A DNA stretch of 64,000 bases from Nevskia sp035651715 (GTDB taxonomy: Bacteria; Pseudomonadota; Gammaproteobacteria; Nevskiales; Nevskiaceae). Location: positions 174,657-238,656 of the forward strand of contig DASRFD010000150.1 of assembly GCA_035651715.1 (NCBI GenBank), in the 5' to 3' direction. Made by a program: the position numbers and the translations under genes. Each line of letters begins with the position of its first letter. The stretch's first letter is position 1. This document shows positions 47,639-56,407 of this stretch, in pieces. The notes below the pieces were generated by a model. It was not told the origin of the DNA. It ran no database searches and saw only the letters and a program-made list of their open reading frames with translations.

Positions 47639-48433
47639 TTACTTCTTCGGCGCCTTGGCCGGGGCCGGAGCGGCGGCGGCATCGGGCTTGTCGATGCTCA
47701 GCAGCTCGACTTCGAACACCAGGGTGGAGTTCGGGCCGATCTTGGGCGGCGCGCCGCGCTCGCCGTAGGCGAGGTTGGACGGCAGGTAGAACTTGTACTT
47801 GGAGCCCGGGGTCATCAGCTGCACGCCCTCGGTCCAGCCCGGGATGACGTTGGCGAGCGGGAAGCTCACCGGCTGGTTGCGGTCGTAGGAGCTGTCGAAC
47901 ACGGTGCCGTCGAGCAGGGTGCCCTTGTAGTTGACGGTGACCTTGTCGGTGGCCTTGGGGTGCTCGCCCTTGCCCTCGGTCAGCACTTCGTACTGCAGGC
48001 CGGAAGCGGTGGTCTTGACGCCCGGCTTCTTGCCGTTTTCGGCCAGGAACTTCTCGCCTTCTTCCTTGTTCTTCTGGGCGGCGGCGGCGCGGTCGGCGAT
48101 CTGCTTCTCCTGGATCTTCTTGGCGACGGCCTGCTTGATCTCCTCGCGCTGCTGGTCGGTCAGTCGCGCGGTCTTGCCGGCGACGGACTCCTCGATGCCC
48201 TTCTCCAGGGCCGGGACGTCGACGTTTTCCTTGATCTGGCTGAGGGAGTGGCCGATGTCGAAGCCGATGGAGTAGCTGAACTTCTGCGCGTCGCTGCTCA
48301 GGTCCGCAGGGGTGCTCGCGTCGGTGGCCTTGGCATCGGCGGGCTTGGCGTCGCCGCTGCCGGCCGGCTTGTTGCAGGCCACGACCAGCGTGGCGCAGGC
48401 CAGCGCGAGCAGCGCGCGGGAAACTTTGAACAT
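47639..48433 (-). CDS. FKBP-type peptidyl-prolyl cis-trans isomerase, lipoprotein
   Basis: 264 residues. Lipobox LVVAC (Cys20). Residues 45-130 form the dimerisation helices of the Mip/FkpA class (KFSYSIGFDIGHSLSQI, QQREEIKQAVAKKIQEK). The FKBP domain runs from about 139 to 250 (SGLQYEVLTEGKG, VNYKGTLLDGTVFDSSYDRNQPVSFPLANVIPGWTEGVQLM, YGERGAPPKIGPNSTLVFEVELL). An Ala/Pro tail ends the protein. It assists folding of envelope proteins. Its -10 TATAAT (48529-48534) overlaps the plsB stop region. Confidence 0.92.
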   Translation of the reverse strand: MFKVSRALLALACATLVVACNKPAGSGDAKPADAKATDASTPADLSSDAQKFSYSIGFDIGHSLSQIKENVDVPALEKGIEESVAGKTARLTDQQREEIKQAVAKKIQEKQIADRAAAAQKNKEEGEKFLAENGKKPGVKTTASGLQYEVLTEGKGEHPKATDKVTVNYKGTLLDGTVFDSSYDRNQPVSFPLANVIPGWTEGVQLMTPGSKYKFYLPSNLAYGERGAPPKIGPNSTLVFEVELLSIDKPDAAAAPAPAKAPKK

Positions 48434-48528
48434 GGGTGAATTCCTTGGATGTTGGGAGATCTGAACTGCCGTACCGCTGTCGTGATGCGGGCGGACGTGG
48501 CCGGCCCGTCTAATAGAGTAGCGCCCGG

Positions 48529-48546
48529 ATTATAACGAAGTCGTTA
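48529..48546 (-). promoter_or_regulatory. -10 TATAAT of the FKBP gene with adjoining inverted repeat
   Basis: On the minus strand a perfect TATAAT (48529-48534) lies about 95 bases before the FKBP start. A TAACGA-N2-TCGTTA inverted repeat (48533-48546) overlaps it and also holds the plsB stop codon. The -35 region (CTGGTA) is poor, so an activator or extended contact may be needed; the repeat could be the site. Confidence 0.5.
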
Positions 48547-51075
48547 CGGGCTACCAGTGGAGGCCCCGGCGGCAGGCCCGGACGGTGCCGGACGGCGCCG
48601 GGCCAGCAATTGCCGGAGCATCTGGCGGGTTTCGTCGGACAGAAGTTCCAGGGAGCGCTCGGCGATGCGGTCGACCCGCTCGTCCGTGACCAGGCCCTGC
48701 TGCGGGTCCTCGGCGACGATGCCGACCTCGATCAGGGTGTCGAGATAGCCCGAAAACAGGGCCTTGTCGAAGAATTCCGGCGCCTCGCGCCCGGTCAGCA
48801 CCGCCATGCGCTCGGCCAGCAGGCGGCAGTCGTTCTCGAACCTGGCCCGGGGCAGGGGCTGGCCGCTGCCGCGCTCGTCGGCCAGCAGCAGCACCGCCAT
48901 GGCCTGGCGCTCCAGGGTCTCGCCCAGCACCCGGCCGAGCACGGCGAAGCTGGAGAACGCCTGGCTGCCGACCTCGGGCCGTTTCAGGCGGCCGTCCCCC
49001 TCGCGCACCAGCAGGCCGGAGGCCAGCATCCGCTCGAGGAAGCGCCGCGCCACGCCTTCGGCCTCGGCCGCCGGCCAGGGCAGGAAGAACTCGGTGCGCA
49101 GGAACGGATACAGCGCGCGGCAGCCGGTGAGGATGGCGTCCTCGGTGAGCACGCCGCGGGTGCGGAACAGGCTGGCGATGAGCGCCGGCACCGCGAACAG
49201 GTGCTGGATCATGTTGCGGTTGTAGGTAAGCAGGGTGCCGTCCTTGCCGGCCGCCACCAGCAGGTCGCCCCAGGGGTGCGCCACGCGCTGGATCCGCGCC
49301 ACCGGCGCGGCCCAGGCCAGCGCCGCGCGCGGATCGCGCTCCGGCACCAGCAGCTGCTCCCGCCCCGGCCACGCTTCCAGCAGGTCGATCAGGTGGCCGA
49401 CCTGCTCGCTCAGCTCGTCCTCCGCCGCGGCGCGCAGCGGCGCCGCCAGCAGGGCGCAGGCGGCCAGGCCGACCGGCCCGGCCACCGCGGCGGCGTTGAT
49501 GCGCCGCATGTGCTCCCAGGCCAGCTGGCGCACCCAGGTGTTGAAGCCCTCGGGGCGCTCCTCGCCCTCGGCGGCGAGCTGCTCGCGCCAGCCCGGCAGG
49601 GCGGCGTCGGCGGCGTCCTGCAGCACGATGGCCTCGCCGAAGTTGACGTAGACCTTGCCGTAGGACTTGGTCAGCACCTTGGTCGCCTTGAGCAAACCCT
49701 CGGCCGACTCCTTCTGCTTGCCGGCGCCGCGCAGCTCCTTGAAGTAGCTGTTGACCTCCATCACCTTGTCGTAGCCGATGAACACCGGCACCAGCGCCAC
49801 CTTGCGCACGCGCTGGCGCAGCGCCGACTCGGCCACCATGGCGAGCATGCCGGTCTTGGGCGGCAGCAGGCGGCCGGTGCGCGAACGGCCGCCCTCGGGG
49901 AAGAACTCCATGGCGTAACCGCGGCGGATCAGGCCGTCGACGTAGGCGCGGAACACCGCCGTGTACAGCACGTCGTTGGCGAACTTGCGGCGGATGTAGA
50001 AGGCGCCGCCGCGGCGCAGCAGCGCGCCGACCGGCCAGAAGTTGAGGTTGATGCCGGCGGCGATGTGCGGCGGCACCAGGCCGTACTGGTACAGGGTGTA
50101 GGACAGCAGCAGGTAGTCGGCGTGGCTGCGGTGCGAAGGCAGGTAGATCACCTCGTGCGAGTGCGCCAGCTCGCGCAGGCGCTCGATGCCCTGCACCTGG
50201 ATGCCCTTGTAGATGCGGTTCCAGACGTAATGCAGCAGGCGCTCCAGCACGCGGATGGTGGTGGCCGAGTAATTGGCGGCGATCTCCTCGGCGCAGCGCC
50301 GGGCGCGCGCCTCGGCCTGCTCCAGGGTCAGCTGCCTGGCCTTGGCCTCGCGCTCCACCGCGCGGCGCACCTCGGCCGAGTTGAGCACGCCGGCGATCAT
50401 CACCGAGCGGCGCAGCAGGGTCGGCCCCAGCACCGCGGTGCGCGCGCGCAGGAAGTGGAAATGCAGGGCGCGCGCCAGCTTGCGCTCCGGCCGCACCGAG
50501 CCGGTGGCGGCGGAGATGTAGTTGCGGTAGGACAGCGGCACGCCGAAGTTGGCCAGCACGTTGCGGCCGTTGGCCAGCATGATGAAGAACTTCTGGATGC
50601 GGCCGGCCTGGACGCTGTCGGAGAAGATCAGGCGGAACAGCGAGGTCTCCTGCCCCGGATTGCGGCCCCAGAAAATCGACACCGGCACGATCTGCACGTC
50701 GAAGTCGGCGGTGTGCGCCGCCGCCGCCAGCAGGCTGGACAGCTCGGTGGAGTCGTCGCGGCCGCGCAGGACGAAGGCTTCCAGCAGCGCCGGCAGGTAC
50801 AGCACCGCGGCGCGGCTGGCGGTGGGCAGGGCGCGCTCGGAGCGCTGCGGCCGCGGCAGGTTCTGCTCCAGGCAGATGCGGTCCAGGGCAAACAGGTCGA
50901 TCCAGCTGCGCTGCGGCAGCACGTAGCACACCGGGCGCTGCGGATCGAGCTTGAGCGTCACCGAGGGCGCTTCCGGCACCACCCGGTACAGCATCGAGGC
51001 GATGAAGGGCCGCACCAGGGGCCGCACCAGGGCGTAGGCGCAGGTGACGGCGAACGCCAGCAGCGCGCGCATCAT
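48544..51075 (-). CDS. plsB: glycerol-3-phosphate 1-O-acyltransferase PlsB
   Basis: 843 residues, a little longer than E. coli PlsB (about 807). The acyltransferase motifs are present: HRSHADYLLLSY (HX4D), GAFYIRRKFANDVLY, FFPEGGRSRTGRLLPPK and VALVPVFIGYDKV. It makes lysophosphatidate from acyl-CoA or acyl-ACP and sn-glycerol-3-phosphate at the inner membrane, the first step of phospholipid synthesis. N-terminal hydrophobic stretch LLAFAVTCAYALVRPLVRPF. MM at 51075 gives two adjacent ATGs; either could be used. Confidence 0.95.
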   Translation of the reverse strand: MMRALLAFAVTCAYALVRPLVRPFIASMLYRVVPEAPSVTLKLDPQRPVCYVLPQRSWIDLFALDRICLEQNLPRPQRSERALPTASRAAVLYLPALLEAFVLRGRDDSTELSSLLAAAAHTADFDVQIVPVSIFWGRNPGQETSLFRLIFSDSVQAGRIQKFFIMLANGRNVLANFGVPLSYRNYISAATGSVRPERKLARALHFHFLRARTAVLGPTLLRRSVMIAGVLNSAEVRRAVEREAKARQLTLEQAEARARRCAEEIAANYSATTIRVLERLLHYVWNRIYKGIQVQGIERLRELAHSHEVIYLPSHRSHADYLLLSYTLYQYGLVPPHIAAGINLNFWPVGALLRRGGAFYIRRKFANDVLYTAVFRAYVDGLIRRGYAMEFFPEGGRSRTGRLLPPKTGMLAMVAESALRQRVRKVALVPVFIGYDKVMEVNSYFKELRGAGKQKESAEGLLKATKVLTKSYGKVYVNFGEAIVLQDAADAALPGWREQLAAEGEERPEGFNTWVRQLAWEHMRRINAAAVAGPVGLAACALLAAPLRAAAEDELSEQVGHLIDLLEAWPGREQLLVPERDPRAALAWAAPVARIQRVAHPWGDLLVAAGKDGTLLTYNRNMIQHLFAVPALIASLFRTRGVLTEDAILTGCRALYPFLRTEFFLPWPAAEAEGVARRFLERMLASGLLVREGDGRLKRPEVGSQAFSSFAVLGRVLGETLERQAMAVLLLADERGSGQPLPRARFENDCRLLAERMAVLTGREAPEFFDKALFSGYLDTLIEVGIVAEDPQQGLVTDERVDRIAERSLELLSDETRQMLRQLLARRRPAPSGPAAGASTGSP

Positions 51076-51330
51076 CGGCGCAGCTCTGCCTGGCCGGTGG
51101 GTGGTGCGGCTGCCGGCTTCATCTTGGTCTGGGTCTCCCTGGGCGTTCTTGTGGTCGCCGGCGCCTTCGTCGCCGCCGGGTCACCGGGCGAATTATGGAG
51201 CATGAGGCGGCGCCGGCGCAGTTTTTTGCGTTGCGGGATTGACCGGCCTTGCAACCCGCGGCCATAGTCGGCGCGTCCTACGGCAGCCGCTCAGCGATCC
51301 GCGGCGCCGACAACGATCTAGGGAGTTTCC

Positions 51331-53358
51331 ATGGCAACCATCATCTTCCGGCGTGCCCGTGCGCCGCTCGGCGGCGCCTTGGCGCTGCTGCTGGCCGCCT
51401 GCGGCGGCCAGACGGCGCCGGCCGCGGCGCCCTCCGCTCCGCCCAAGCCCACCGCCGCCGACGCGGCGCAGTTCGTCGACAAGGTCAACGCCCAGCTCAA
51501 GTCGGCCTATCCGGAGACCACCGCCGCCGGCTGGGTCTCCGAGACCTTCATCAACGGCGACACCCAGCTGCTCAACGCCAAGGCCAACGAGCGCGGCCTG
51601 GCCCTGCAGAGCGGGCTGATCGAGGAGTCGAAGAAGTTCAACGGCGTGGAGCTGCCGGCGGAGACGACCCGCGCCATCCAGCTGCTGAAGATCTCCAACC
51701 CGCTGCCGGCGCCGACCGACCCGGCCAAGCGCGCCACGCTGGCGGCGCTGGCGACCAAGCTGGACGGCGAGTACGGCGCCGGCAAGTATTGCCCGCCCGG
51801 CAAGAGCGGCGAGGACTGCATGAACCTCGACCAGCTGGAGCAGATCATCGACCACTCGCGCGACCCCAAGGCCCTGGCCGAGGCCTGGGCCGGCTGGCAC
51901 AGCGTGGGCAAGCCGATGAAGCAGGACTACGCCCAGCTGGTGCAGCTGATGGACGAGGGCGCGGTGGAGCTGGGCTACAAGGACGCGGGCGAGCTGTGGC
52001 GCGCCGGCTACGACATGTCGCCGGAGCAGTTCTCGGCCGAGACCGAGCGGCTGTGGGCGCAGGTGCAGCCGCTGTACGAGCAGCTGCACTGCTTCGTGCG
52101 CGCGCGGCTGCACGCCAGGTACGGCGACCTGGTGCCGGCGAACGGCCTGATCCCGGCCGACCTGCTCGGCAACATGTGGGCGCAGGACTGGAGCAACGTC
52201 TACGACCTGGTGGAGCCGTACAAGGGCGTCGGCAGCCTCGACGTCGACGGCGCCCTGCGCCAGAGGCACGACGCGCTGGAGAAGCAGAAGCTGGCCGAGT
52301 TCCAGGCCAGGTACGCCAAGGACCACCCGGGCGGAAAGCCGACGGTGCAGGAGCTGGCCAACGCCGAGCAGCAGGTGGACCGGCAATTCGCCAAGGACAC
52401 GGCGAAGATCGCCGAGGACTTCTACACCTCGATCGGCTTCCCCGCCCTGCCCGCCTCGTTCTGGGACAAGTCGCAGCTGACCCGGCCGCGCGACCGCGAC
52501 GTGGTCTGCCACGCCAGCGCCTGGGACCTCGACCAGAACGGCGACGTGCGCATCAAGATGTGCATCCGCCCGGACGAGGAGAGCCTGGAAACCATCCACC
52601 ACGAGATGGGCCACATCTATTACTTCCTGCACTACAACCAGCAGCCGGAGCTGTACCAGAACGGCGCCCACGACGGCTTCCACGAGGCGATCGGCGACAC
52701 CATCACCCTGTCGATCACGCCGCAGCACCTGCAGAAGATCGGCCTGGTGCCGGCCAAGTCCGCGCCGGACGCGCAGAAGGCGCTGATCAACGCGCAGATG
52801 AAGCGCGCGCTGGCGAAGATCGCCTTCCTGCCCTTCGGCAAGCTGATCGACCAGTGGCGCTGGGAGGTGTTCTCGGGCCAGGCCCAGCCGGACCATTACA
52901 ACGCCGCCTGGTGGACCTTGCGCGAGAAATACCAGGGCATCGCGCCGCCGCTGGCGCGCAGCGAGGAGGACTTCGATCCGGGCGCCAAGTACCACGTGCC
53001 GGGGAACACGCCGTACACGCGCTACTTCCTCTCCTTCGTCATCCAGTTCCAGTTCCAGAAGGCGCTGTGCGACGCCGCCGGCTTCACCGGCCCGCTGTAC
53101 CAGTGCGACATCTACGGCAGCAAGGAGGCGGGCAAGAAGTTCGGCGACATGCTCGCCCTGGGCGCCTCCAAGCCCTGGCCCGAAGCGATGAAGGCGCTGA
53201 CCGGGCAGGAGCAGATGGACGCCTCCGCGATCAACGAATACTTCGCGCCGCTGATGGGCTACCTGAAGGAGCAGAACCAGGGACAGTCCTGCGGCTGGCA
53301 GCCGCCGGCGGACCCGCTGGCCGGACCGCAGAGCGCGGCCGCGGCGGGTCCCGGCTAG
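51331..53358 (+). CDS. M2 family metallopeptidase (ACE-like peptidyl-dipeptidase), lipoprotein
   Basis: 675 residues. Lipobox LLAAC (Cys24). The gluzincin zinc site is HHEMGHIYY with H424, E425 and H428, and the third ligand E452 in HEAIGDTITLSI. Other family features: PANGLIPADLLGNMWAQDWSNVYDLV and PFGKLIDQWRWEVFSG. Bacterial M2 enzymes remove C-terminal dipeptides, like angiotensin-converting enzyme. The lipoprotein signal places it on a membrane facing the periplasm. It stands alone, closed by an intrinsic terminator. Confidence 0.92.
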   Translation: MATIIFRRARAPLGGALALLLAACGGQTAPAAAPSAPPKPTAADAAQFVDKVNAQLKSAYPETTAAGWVSETFINGDTQLLNAKANERGLALQSGLIEESKKFNGVELPAETTRAIQLLKISNPLPAPTDPAKRATLAALATKLDGEYGAGKYCPPGKSGEDCMNLDQLEQIIDHSRDPKALAEAWAGWHSVGKPMKQDYAQLVQLMDEGAVELGYKDAGELWRAGYDMSPEQFSAETERLWAQVQPLYEQLHCFVRARLHARYGDLVPANGLIPADLLGNMWAQDWSNVYDLVEPYKGVGSLDVDGALRQRHDALEKQKLAEFQARYAKDHPGGKPTVQELANAEQQVDRQFAKDTAKIAEDFYTSIGFPALPASFWDKSQLTRPRDRDVVCHASAWDLDQNGDVRIKMCIRPDEESLETIHHEMGHIYYFLHYNQQPELYQNGAHDGFHEAIGDTITLSITPQHLQKIGLVPAKSAPDAQKALINAQMKRALAKIAFLPFGKLIDQWRWEVFSGQAQPDHYNAAWWTLREKYQGIAPPLARSEEDFDPGAKYHVPGNTPYTRYFLSFVIQFQFQKALCDAAGFTGPLYQCDIYGSKEAGKKFGDMLALGASKPWPEAMKALTGQEQMDASAINEYFAPLMGYLKEQNQGQSCGWQPPADPLAGPQSAAAAGPG

Positions 53359-53380
53359 CCCGGTTGCAACAGAAGTCCGG

Positions 53381-53408
53381 GGGGCGCGGCGACGCGCCCC
53401 TTTTTTTT
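53381..53408 (+). terminator. intrinsic terminator of the M2 peptidase gene
   Basis: GGGGCGCG and CGCGCCCC form an 8-bp stem around GCGA, followed by eight T residues. It starts 22 bases after the stop codon and ends just before the convergent methyltransferase stop. Confidence 0.93.
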
Positions 53409-53411
53409 CGC

Positions 53412-54182
53412 TCAGCGGCGCGGATCGAGCCGGCCGACGAAGGCGCGCGTGTCGTATTCGAACGCCACCTGCCCGTCGCGCTGGTGCGCGTCGAACAGCG
53501 CGTCCAGCGCCGCCAGCATCGGTTCGTGGCCGGGCATGCCCGCGGCCGGCGCATAGGACGAGGACAGCAGGCGGCCGCGCAGCCCGCCGCGGTCGAAGTA
53601 TTGCGTGTAGGGAACGCTGTGCTCGACGAAGTCCGAGGGTGCGAAGAACGGGCGGATGACCTCGAGGTTGGCCTGGGCCGGCACACCGGAACGGGCGTAT
53701 TCCGGAGCGTGCGCCTGCAGCAGCGCCTCATAGCCGCGCAGGAACGGCGTGTCCTCGCGCCGCACGTTCCAGATCAGCGCCACCTGCCCCCCCGGGGCCA
53801 GGATGCGCGCGAACTCGGCGCGCGTCGGCTCCGGCCGGAACCAGTGGAAGGCCTGCGCCGCGGTGACCAGCCCGACGCTGTGGTCGGCCAGGCCGGTGGC
53901 CTCGGCGGTGCCCTCGCGGCTGTGGAACGCTTCGCCGAATTCCGCCAGGAATTCATCGCCGGCGGCGCGCATCGGCGCGTTCGGCTCCACCCCCTCCACG
54001 CGCAGGCCCTGGCGCAGCAGCTCGCGGGTGAACAGGCCGGTGCCGCTGCCGATGTCGGCCGCAGCGTCGCCGGCGCGCAATCCGCACTGCCGCATCAGCC
54101 AGGGCAGCAGCGCCTCGGGGTAGCCGGGGCGCGTGCGCACGTAGTCTTCGACGCGGTTGCCGAAACGCTCGGTGGATTTCAT
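53412..54182 (-). CDS. class I SAM-dependent methyltransferase
   Basis: 256 residues. SAM site DAAADIGSGTGLFTRELLRQGLRVEGVEPNAPM near residues 39-71; motif II LVTAAQAFHWFRPEPTRAEFARILAPGGQVALIWN. Start MKSTERFGNRVEDYVRTRPGYPEALL is that of a common small-molecule methyltransferase group of unknown substrate. The TAGAAT box eight bases before the ATG suggests a leaderless mRNA. Divergent from the NTE gene. Confidence 0.85.
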   Translation of the reverse strand: MKSTERFGNRVEDYVRTRPGYPEALLPWLMRQCGLRAGDAAADIGSGTGLFTRELLRQGLRVEGVEPNAPMRAAGDEFLAEFGEAFHSREGTAEATGLADHSVGLVTAAQAFHWFRPEPTRAEFARILAPGGQVALIWNVRREDTPFLRGYEALLQAHAPEYARSGVPAQANLEVIRPFFAPSDFVEHSVPYTQYFDRGGLRGRLLSSSYAPAAGMPGHEPMLAALDALFDAHQRDGQVAFEYDTRAFVGRLDPRR

Positions 54183-54190
54183 GGGCCATT

Positions 54191-54196
54191 ATTCTA
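54191..54196 (-). promoter_or_regulatory. -10 box close to the methyltransferase start
   Basis: On the minus strand TAGAAT ends eight bases before the ATG at 54182, with no Shine-Dalgarno between. This spacing predicts a leaderless transcript. Confidence 0.45.
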
Positions 54197-54290
54197 GGCC
54201 GGGATTCGGCGCGCCGGATTTCCGGGATCGGCAAGGGCGGCTCCGGCGGCCTCGTTCACTGCTCCCAATCCCGGACCCCGGCTTTTTGGG

Positions 54291-54296
54291 TAGAGT
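54291..54296 (+). promoter_or_regulatory. -10 box close to the NTE gene start
   Basis: TAGAGT ends seven bases before the ATG at 54304, again without a Shine-Dalgarno. Together with the box at 54191 it makes a 100-base divergent promoter pair, each apparently leaderless. Confidence 0.42.
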
Positions 54297-54303
54297 GCCC
54301 GCC

Positions 54304-56076
54304 ATGGACTTCCTGCCCATCCTGGCGCAATGCCGCCTGTTCGCCGGACTGGCGCCCTCGGCGCTGGCGCGGCTGGAGGCGCTGTGCACGGTGCAGGAGC
54401 TGCGCGGCGGCGAGACCCTGTTCCGCGTCGGCCGGCCGGCGGAATACCTGTACATCGTGGCGCTCGGCCGCCTGCGCGCAGTGCTGCCCGACGGCAGCGT
54501 CGCCGGCGACATCACGCGCCTGGAGCCGGTGGGCGAGATCGGCCTGCTGTCCGGCGAGCCCCACGGCGCCGACGTGCACGCCCTGCGCGACAGCCTGCTG
54601 CTGCGCATCGCCCGCGACGACCTGCTGGCCTTCGTCGTGACCTATCCCGCGGCGCTGCTGGAGATGACCCGGGTCATCGTCCACCGCCTGCGCCGCAACC
54701 AGCGCCGCGCCTTCCTGGAGACGGCGCGCCAGGCGCAGTCGATTGCGCTTCTGCCGGGCCACCCCGGCATCGACATCAGCGGCGTGACCCGGCGCCTGCA
54801 GCAGGCGCTGGAATCCTGCGGCGTGCCGGTGCAGCGCCTGGACGCGGCGCGGCTGGAGGACGCGATGGGAGCCGGCGCATCCGAGCGCCTGCTGTCGGAC
54901 CCGCACGCGCACCAGCAGCTGATGAACTGGCTGGACGAGCACGAGCGCAGCAACGCCAACCTGCTCTACTGCGCCGGCGACGGCGACAGCGCCTGGGCCG
55001 AATGCTGCCTGCGCCAGTGCGACCGCGTGCTGATCGTGGCCGACAGCACGCAGGCGCCGCGCGACGCGCCGGTGCTCGACACGCTGCGCCGGCTGGAGCT
55101 GCGCGTGCCGGTGAACCTGCTGCTGCTGCGGCCGGACCAGGCGCCGCCCGGCGACGTCGCCGCCTGGCGCGCCCACGCCGGCGCCGGCGCCCATTACTTC
55201 GTGCGCCCCGACGCGGCGCGCGACTACGCCAGCCTGGCGCGCCAGCTCACCGGCCGCGGCCTCGGCCTGGTGCTGAGCGGCGGCGGCGCGCGCGGCTTCG
55301 CCCACATCGGCCTGATGCGCGCGCTGGAGGAACTGAACATCCCGGTGGACCTGGCCGGCGGCACCAGCATGGGCGCGTTCTTCTCGGCGCTGCTGGCCTG
55401 CGGCTACAGCAGCCGCGAAATGACCGACCTGGCCCGCGAGACCTTCGTCGCCAGGAACTTCCTCAACGACTATGTGCTGCCGCGCGTCTCGCTGATCCGC
55501 GGCCGCAAGTTCCTCGGCCGCCTGCACGACATCTTCGGCGAGCGCCGGGTCGAGGACCTGCGCACCCCTTACTTCTGCGTCAGCACCAACCTGACGCAGG
55601 CGCGCACCATGGTCCACGACAGCGGCCTGCTCGCCACCTGGGTCGGCACCAGCATGGCCATCCCCGGCGTGGCCCCGCCGGTGGCGTACAAGGGCGAGCT
55701 GCTGGTCGACGGCGCGGTCACCAACAGCCTGCCGACCGACGTGATGCAGGCGCTCGGGCGCGGCCCGATCGTCGCCTCCGACGTCAGCACCGAGGGCGGC
55801 CTCAAGGCGCCCGGCATCGAGGGCCCCGATCCGGAGGCGCTGCTGCGCCGCGACGGCAACAAGGCGCAGGTCTCGCTGATCGACATCCTGTTCGGCGGCA
55901 TGGCGCTGACCAGCGAGAGCGGCGTCAAGCTGCGGGCCAGCCGCGCCGACCTCTACCTGCGCATGCCGGTGGCCGGCATCGCCCTGTTCGCCTGGAAGCG
56001 GCTCGACGAAATCGCCGAGCGCGGCTACGAGCACGCCATGCAGAAGCTGCAGGCGTTCAAGGCCGAGCACCTCTAG
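54304..56076 (+). CDS. patatin-like phospholipase with cyclic-nucleotide-binding domain (NTE family)
   Basis: 590 residues. Residues 1-125 are a CAP-type cNMP-binding domain (CRLFAGLAPSALARLEALC, GGETLFRVGRPAEYLYIVALGRLRAVL, GEIGLLSGEPHGADVHALRDSLLLRI). The C-terminal patatin domain has GGGARGF (oxyanion), GTSMG with Ser355 and DGA with Asp469 in LLVDGAVTNSLP. The family includes neuropathy target esterase and bacterial lysophospholipases, acting at the membrane surface. Between them about residues 160-300 is a degenerate P-loop/CbpA-like region usual for this architecture. Probably modulates phospholipid turnover in response to a nucleotide. Confidence 0.92.
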   Translation: MDFLPILAQCRLFAGLAPSALARLEALCTVQELRGGETLFRVGRPAEYLYIVALGRLRAVLPDGSVAGDITRLEPVGEIGLLSGEPHGADVHALRDSLLLRIARDDLLAFVVTYPAALLEMTRVIVHRLRRNQRRAFLETARQAQSIALLPGHPGIDISGVTRRLQQALESCGVPVQRLDAARLEDAMGAGASERLLSDPHAHQQLMNWLDEHERSNANLLYCAGDGDSAWAECCLRQCDRVLIVADSTQAPRDAPVLDTLRRLELRVPVNLLLLRPDQAPPGDVAAWRAHAGAGAHYFVRPDAARDYASLARQLTGRGLGLVLSGGGARGFAHIGLMRALEELNIPVDLAGGTSMGAFFSALLACGYSSREMTDLARETFVARNFLNDYVLPRVSLIRGRKFLGRLHDIFGERRVEDLRTPYFCVSTNLTQARTMVHDSGLLATWVGTSMAIPGVAPPVAYKGELLVDGAVTNSLPTDVMQALGRGPIVASDVSTEGGLKAPGIEGPDPEALLRRDGNKAQVSLIDILFGGMALTSESGVKLRASRADLYLRMPVAGIALFAWKRLDEIAERGYEHAMQKLQAFKAEHL

Positions 56077-56225
56077 GCCGCTTGGCCGGGCGCTTCGGCG
56101 CCGCGGTCCAGTCCGCGATGATCTCCTCCACCTCGCCCGCTGCGCCGCCAGCAGCTCGCGCCGCCGCCTGAGCGTGCCGCGGCCCAGGAGATCGTGTGCG
56201 CTGGCCTCGTCGCGCGCTGCCCTGG

Positions 56226-56245
56226 ATTCCGGCTTACGCCGGAAT
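56226..56245. repeat. dispersed palindrome ATTCCGGC-TTAC-GCCGGAAT
   Basis: An 8-bp perfect stem inside CTGGATTCCGGC...GCCGGAATGACGA, the form widely dispersed between genes in proteobacteria. It is the first of two in this gap. Confidence 0.65.
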
Positions 56246-56342
56246 GACGAATGAGAGGACTGCGCGCCCTTCGACACGCGCTGCTTCGCGGCGCCGCTCG
56301 GGGCGGACGGATGGGCTTAAGTCAGGGGAAGGCAAAACCCGG

Positions 56343-56362
56343 ATCCCCGCCTGCGCGGGGAT
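56343..56362. repeat. dispersed palindrome ATCCCCGC-CTGC-GCGGGGAT
   Basis: An 8-bp perfect stem followed by GACGACGTTCTTT. Same architecture and flanks as the copy at 56226, with different stem bases that keep pairing, so the structure rather than the sequence is conserved. Confidence 0.65.
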
Positions 56363-56407
56363 GACGACGTTCTTTATACCTTTGCCTGCGAACGTGAAGC
56401 CGATTAC

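Larger units (their letters stand above)
56077..56407. other. 331-base intergenic region with dispersed palindromes
   Basis: Between the convergent NTE and fadD genes. It contains two short palindromes (56226-56245 and 56343-56362) with GGATTCC/GGAATGACGA and GGATCCCC/GGGGATGACGA edges. No ORF with family features is seen on either strand. Confidence 0.6.

Noticed and set aside
51072..51254. 60-codon frame overlapping the plsB start
   Set aside because: Low-complexity Arg/Lys/Pro/Thr composition, no ribosome site and no family match; the four-base overlap with plsB is probably chance.
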